A DNA stretch of 64,000 bases from Geobacter sp. UBA6151 (GTDB lineage Bacteria; Desulfobacterota; Desulfuromonadia; Geobacterales; Pseudopelobacteraceae), in assembly GCA_002423105.1 (NCBI GenBank), contig DIUT01000030.1:1-64000 (forward strand), in the 5' to 3' direction. Position numbers and translations under genes: made by a program. The notes below the pieces were generated by a model. That model made no database searches and was not told where the DNA came from. It saw only the letters and a list, made by a program, of their open reading frames with translations. Below, piece by piece: positions 61,405 to 64,000 of the stretch (positions are counted from its first letter, which is position 1; every line of letters starts with the position of its first letter).

Positions 61405-62918
61405 AATACCTGGAGGCCATACGAAGCTGGATTTTCAGCCTTGAAGGCAAGTTTATTCTAGCGGCTGCTTTCAGTATATCAGTAATTGCGACAACATCTG
61501 GCTACTTCATAATCCATCGCGAAGAAGTCTTGTATAAGACGGATGCCATGCACCAACTACATGCCCTTGCAGATGTGAGCCGCCTGATGTTGACAAATAT
61601 CATGGTTTACAACGAGATCGGCGCCATCGATAACCAGGACTTAAAAGACTATCTCATCTATTTCACTATCAATCTGACAGAGCGGGACTCTCGTGTGGTT
61701 TCGGCAATGGTACTCGATAACGATGGTACGGTCATAGCCAACAGTAGATTGTCTGAGCATGAGTCCTTCCATACAGATGATTTTTTCAATTCTGCCATGC
61801 AACAGTTGATTCCTGTGACCCATGAAACAAGTATCGGTAAAGAGGAAGTTATTATTCTGACGACCCCATTAAATATTAGCACCAAAAAATGGGGGGCACT
61901 CAGACTTGTCTATTCAAAAAATGAGCTGAATCATCTGATTTACAACCTGAGAAAAGAAATTCTTATTATAGTATGTATCGTGCTTGTGCTTTCTCTGATA
62001 ATGATCAAGATAGTAGCCAGACACTTATCCAAACCGGTTGTTGCACTAACCAGAATGATGGACGGTATTCATAGCTACAGCGATCTTGAGCTGGAAGTAC
62101 ACTTTATCAAGAGACGTGACGAACTGGGGAAATTACAAAACAGTTTTTCCTGGTTGATAAAACGTTTGCAGGAATCTGACAGAGAAAGGGAGAAAGCAGT
62201 GGAAAAGCTTGTGCAAAATGAAAAACTGGTTGCACTTGGCTTTCTTTCTTCAGGGGTAGCGCATGAAATCAATAATCCGCTGGGCGGAATCATGATCTGT
62301 TTTCAAAACCTGCTTAAATCCGTTGCCAAGACGCCGGATAACGATACACTAGTTTTCGCAATAGAAGACGGATTGCGCAAGATCAAGGGTATAGTGGCGC
62401 AACTCCTCGATTTTTCACGTTCATCTTCTACGCAAACAAAGCCGGTGCAGCTCAATGATCTTATCAGCAGACTGCTGTTGCTGTTGCGCCATGACATCCA
62501 GAAGCGAAAAATTGAAGTGAGTCTTGGCTTGAGTGAACATTTGCCAATGGTTGTGTGTGACGAAAACAAAATATTCCAAGTATTCATGAATCTGGTCATA
62601 AATGCCATGCAGTCCATGGAACACGGGGGAATTCTCACCATTTCGACCTGTTGCGAAGTAGGTGCCTGTCGTATATCATTCAGTGACACCGGTGAGGGAA
62701 TATTGCCGGAGAACATGCCGTTTATTTTTGATCCGTTTTTCACAACAAAAGCGACTGGTGTCGGAACTGGTCTGGGACTCTCGGTAAGCCGTGGGATTAT
62801 TGAGCAGCATGACGGAAGGTTTACGGTTGAAAGTACTCCGGGCCAAGGGGCCACCTTTACAATCATTCTTCCCGATGTTTCAACTGCTACAACTGAACAC
62901 GGGGTGCTAACTCAATGA
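61389..62918 (+). CDS. Membrane sensor histidine kinase (dCache/HAMP/HisKA/HATPase)
   Basis: The 509-residue protein has two membrane helices (about residues 20-42 and 190-210) enclosing a periplasmic sensor domain, a HAMP linker, a HisKA box with the acceptor His in GVAHEINNPLGG, and an ATPase domain with NLVINAMQSM, DTGEGILPEN and GTGLGLS. The start overlaps the binding-protein gene and follows GAGGAAAAAAGG. The stop overlaps the next regulator (ATGA). Binding protein, kinase and NtrC regulator therefore look like a three-component sensory unit. Confidence 0.92.
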   Translation: MVPALKYLEAIRSWIFSLEGKFILAAAFSISVIATTSGYFIIHREEVLYKTDAMHQLHALADVSRLMLTNIMVYNEIGAIDNQDLKDYLIYFTINLTERDSRVVSAMVLDNDGTVIANSRLSEHESFHTDDFFNSAMQQLIPVTHETSIGKEEVIILTTPLNISTKKWGALRLVYSKNELNHLIYNLRKEILIIVCIVLVLSLIMIKIVARHLSKPVVALTRMMDGIHSYSDLELEVHFIKRRDELGKLQNSFSWLIKRLQESDREREKAVEKLVQNEKLVALGFLSSGVAHEINNPLGGIMICFQNLLKSVAKTPDNDTLVFAIEDGLRKIKGIVAQLLDFSRSSSTQTKPVQLNDLISRLLLLLRHDIQKRKIEVSLGLSEHLPMVVCDENKIFQVFMNLVINAMQSMEHGGILTISTCCEVGACRISFSDTGEGILPENMPFIFDPFFTTKATGVGTGLGLSVSRGIIEQHDGRFTVESTPGQGATFTIILPDVSTATTEHGVLTQ

Positions 62919-64000
62919 GTGAGATTCTGGTTATTGACGACGAACTCTCCATGCGCTTGGGACTTGTTCACACACTAAAGGCAGCCGGACACAACGTAAC
63001 TGCCGCTGAAACGGGGACCGAGGGGCTTTGGAAAGTCAAGGAAATGCCTTTTGACCTCGTCATTACCGATCTCAGAATGCCAGGTGCCGATGGTATGGCG
63101 GTTCTTGAAACGGTGAAGAGTATTCAGCCAAAAACAGGAGTGATTGTCATTACTGCATTCGCTGAAGTGAAATCAGCTGTCGATGCTATGAAAAGAGGAG
63201 CTTACGACTACATTTCCAAGCCTTTTGTACCCGAAGAGTTGCTGATGGTTGTAGACCGTTTCTTTACGCAGCAGAAACTTCTGGAAGACAATAAATATCT
63301 GCACAGGAAGCTTCTGGAACATGAACAATTCGAGAATATTGTCGGCACATCTCCCTCAATGCAAACCATATTCAACTCCATCAGAACAGTTGCCAAGACG
63401 GATGCATCCGTTATTGTTTACGGAGAAAGCGGCACCGGAAAGGAGTTGGTCGTTAATGCTATCCATAAACTCAGCTCCAGACGTGACAAACCGTTTTTTA
63501 AGATCAACTGTGCAGCAATTCCGGAGAGCCTGCTTGAAGCAGAGCTGTGCGGTTATGAAAAAGGGGCTTTTACTGGAGCAACCCAGCGCAGAAAAGGGAA
63601 GCTGGAGGTATCAAATGGCGGTACGTTTTTCTTCGACGAAATTGGTGACATGACACCCCAACTACAGGCCAAACTTCTCCGCATTCTTGAGAACAGATCT
63701 TTTGAACGGGTAGGCGGCACTGAAACGGTTCATCTTGATATCCGCTTCATCTTTGCCACCATGCGTAATTTACATGATGAGATTGGCAAAGGGCGCTTTC
63801 GTGAAGATCTTTTTTACCGGATCAATGTACTGCCGATCAACATGCCAGCTCTGCGAGACCGTCCCGATGACATCCTGATTCTTGCACACCACTTCGTTGA
63901 ACAGTTCAGAGTACAACAGGGAAAGCAGGCAATGGAAATATCACCCGAAGCAAGTTGCCTTCTGCTGTCATACCCATTCCCTGGAAATATTCGTGAACTC
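62915..64000 (+). CDS. Sigma-54-dependent NtrC-family response regulator, cut by window edge
   Basis: The frame begins at ATG 62915 (overlapping the kinase stop as ATGA) and stays open for 362 codons to the right edge, so it is partial. A receiver (DDE pocket, phospho-Asp in VITDLRMPG, residues 1-120) leads to a sigma-54 AAA+ domain with Walker A GESGTGKE, the GAFTGA loop, Walker B FFDEIGDM and the arginine finger in FREDLFYR. The HTH is outside the window. It is the output of the preceding kinase. Targets cannot be seen. Confidence 0.93.
   Translation, partial: MSEILVIDDELSMRLGLVHTLKAAGHNVTAAETGTEGLWKVKEMPFDLVITDLRMPGADGMAVLETVKSIQPKTGVIVITAFAEVKSAVDAMKRGAYDYISKPFVPEELLMVVDRFFTQQKLLEDNKYLHRKLLEHEQFENIVGTSPSMQTIFNSIRTVAKTDASVIVYGESGTGKELVVNAIHKLSSRRDKPFFKINCAAIPESLLEAELCGYEKGAFTGATQRRKGKLEVSNGGTFFFDEIGDMTPQLQAKLLRILENRSFERVGGTETVHLDIRFIFATMRNLHDEIGKGRFREDLFYRINVLPINMPALRDRPDDILILAHHFVEQFRVQQGKQAMEISPEASCLLLSYPFPGNIREL

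Overview
The window looks like chromosomal DNA of a Geobacter-type anaerobic deltaproteobacterium (Desulfuromonadia/Geobacterales; a Trichlorobacter/Geobacter lovleyi- or Pelobacter propionicus-like organism is my best guess from gene content, not a database result). The pointers are abundant sigma-54-type two-component regulators, GAF-PtsP, QueH, NrdR-RibD-RibE-RibBA, citramalate synthase, a selenoprotein, and a PUFA-synthase/olefin cluster. Genes are tightly packed; no stretch longer than 300 bp lacks a gene.

Layout. 1-7.8 kb: a truncated chemoreceptor with its CheW, then a REC-PAS-kinase / sigma-54 response-regulator pair and a divergent REC-kinase hybrid. 7.9-12.5 kb: dCMP deaminase, nrdR, ribD, ribE, ribBA and queH. 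12.5-22.7 kb: ferredoxin, ackA, a TPR protein, ptsP, ihfA, a MerR regulator, tRNA-Pro(GGG), glpK and tex. 22.7-42.5 kb, minus strand: seven contiguous genes transcribed pfaD-pfaA-pfaC-oleA-oleB-oleC-oleD, with junctions that overlap or nearly touch. 42.5-54.8 kb: cimA, a ComEA-like protein, a zinc-ribbon peptide, then a PyrR-attenuated pyrimidine operon (pyrR-pyrB-pyrC-carA-radical SAM-DUF486-carB-greA-DUF1858). 54.8-64 kb: rhodanese/LysR pair, infA, efp-epmA, a NapH-like ferredoxin, DsrE protein, an overlooked SelW-like selenoprotein, a methyltransferase, and a PhnD-like binding protein with a sensor kinase and a truncated NtrC-type regulator.

Main points. (1) The pfa and ole genes, scattered in the classic Shewanella case, form one apparently translationally coupled operon. 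This predicts a dedicated polyunsaturated long-chain olefin pathway: the megasynthase makes a polyene acyl chain, OleA joins two acyl chains, OleD reduces, OleC closes a beta-lactone and OleB decarboxylates it. (2) The two megasynthase genes carry at least seven in-frame insertions of palindromic genomic repeats, all in linkers, including each junction between the major domains of PfaC. (3) A 77-residue SelW/Rdx-like selenoprotein is read through an in-frame UGA followed by a SECIS-like hairpin. (4) Two 182-bp MITE-like elements with 20-bp terminal inverted repeats lie just upstream of ribBA and tex, and a second palindromic repeat family supplies the stop codons of pyrB and carA.
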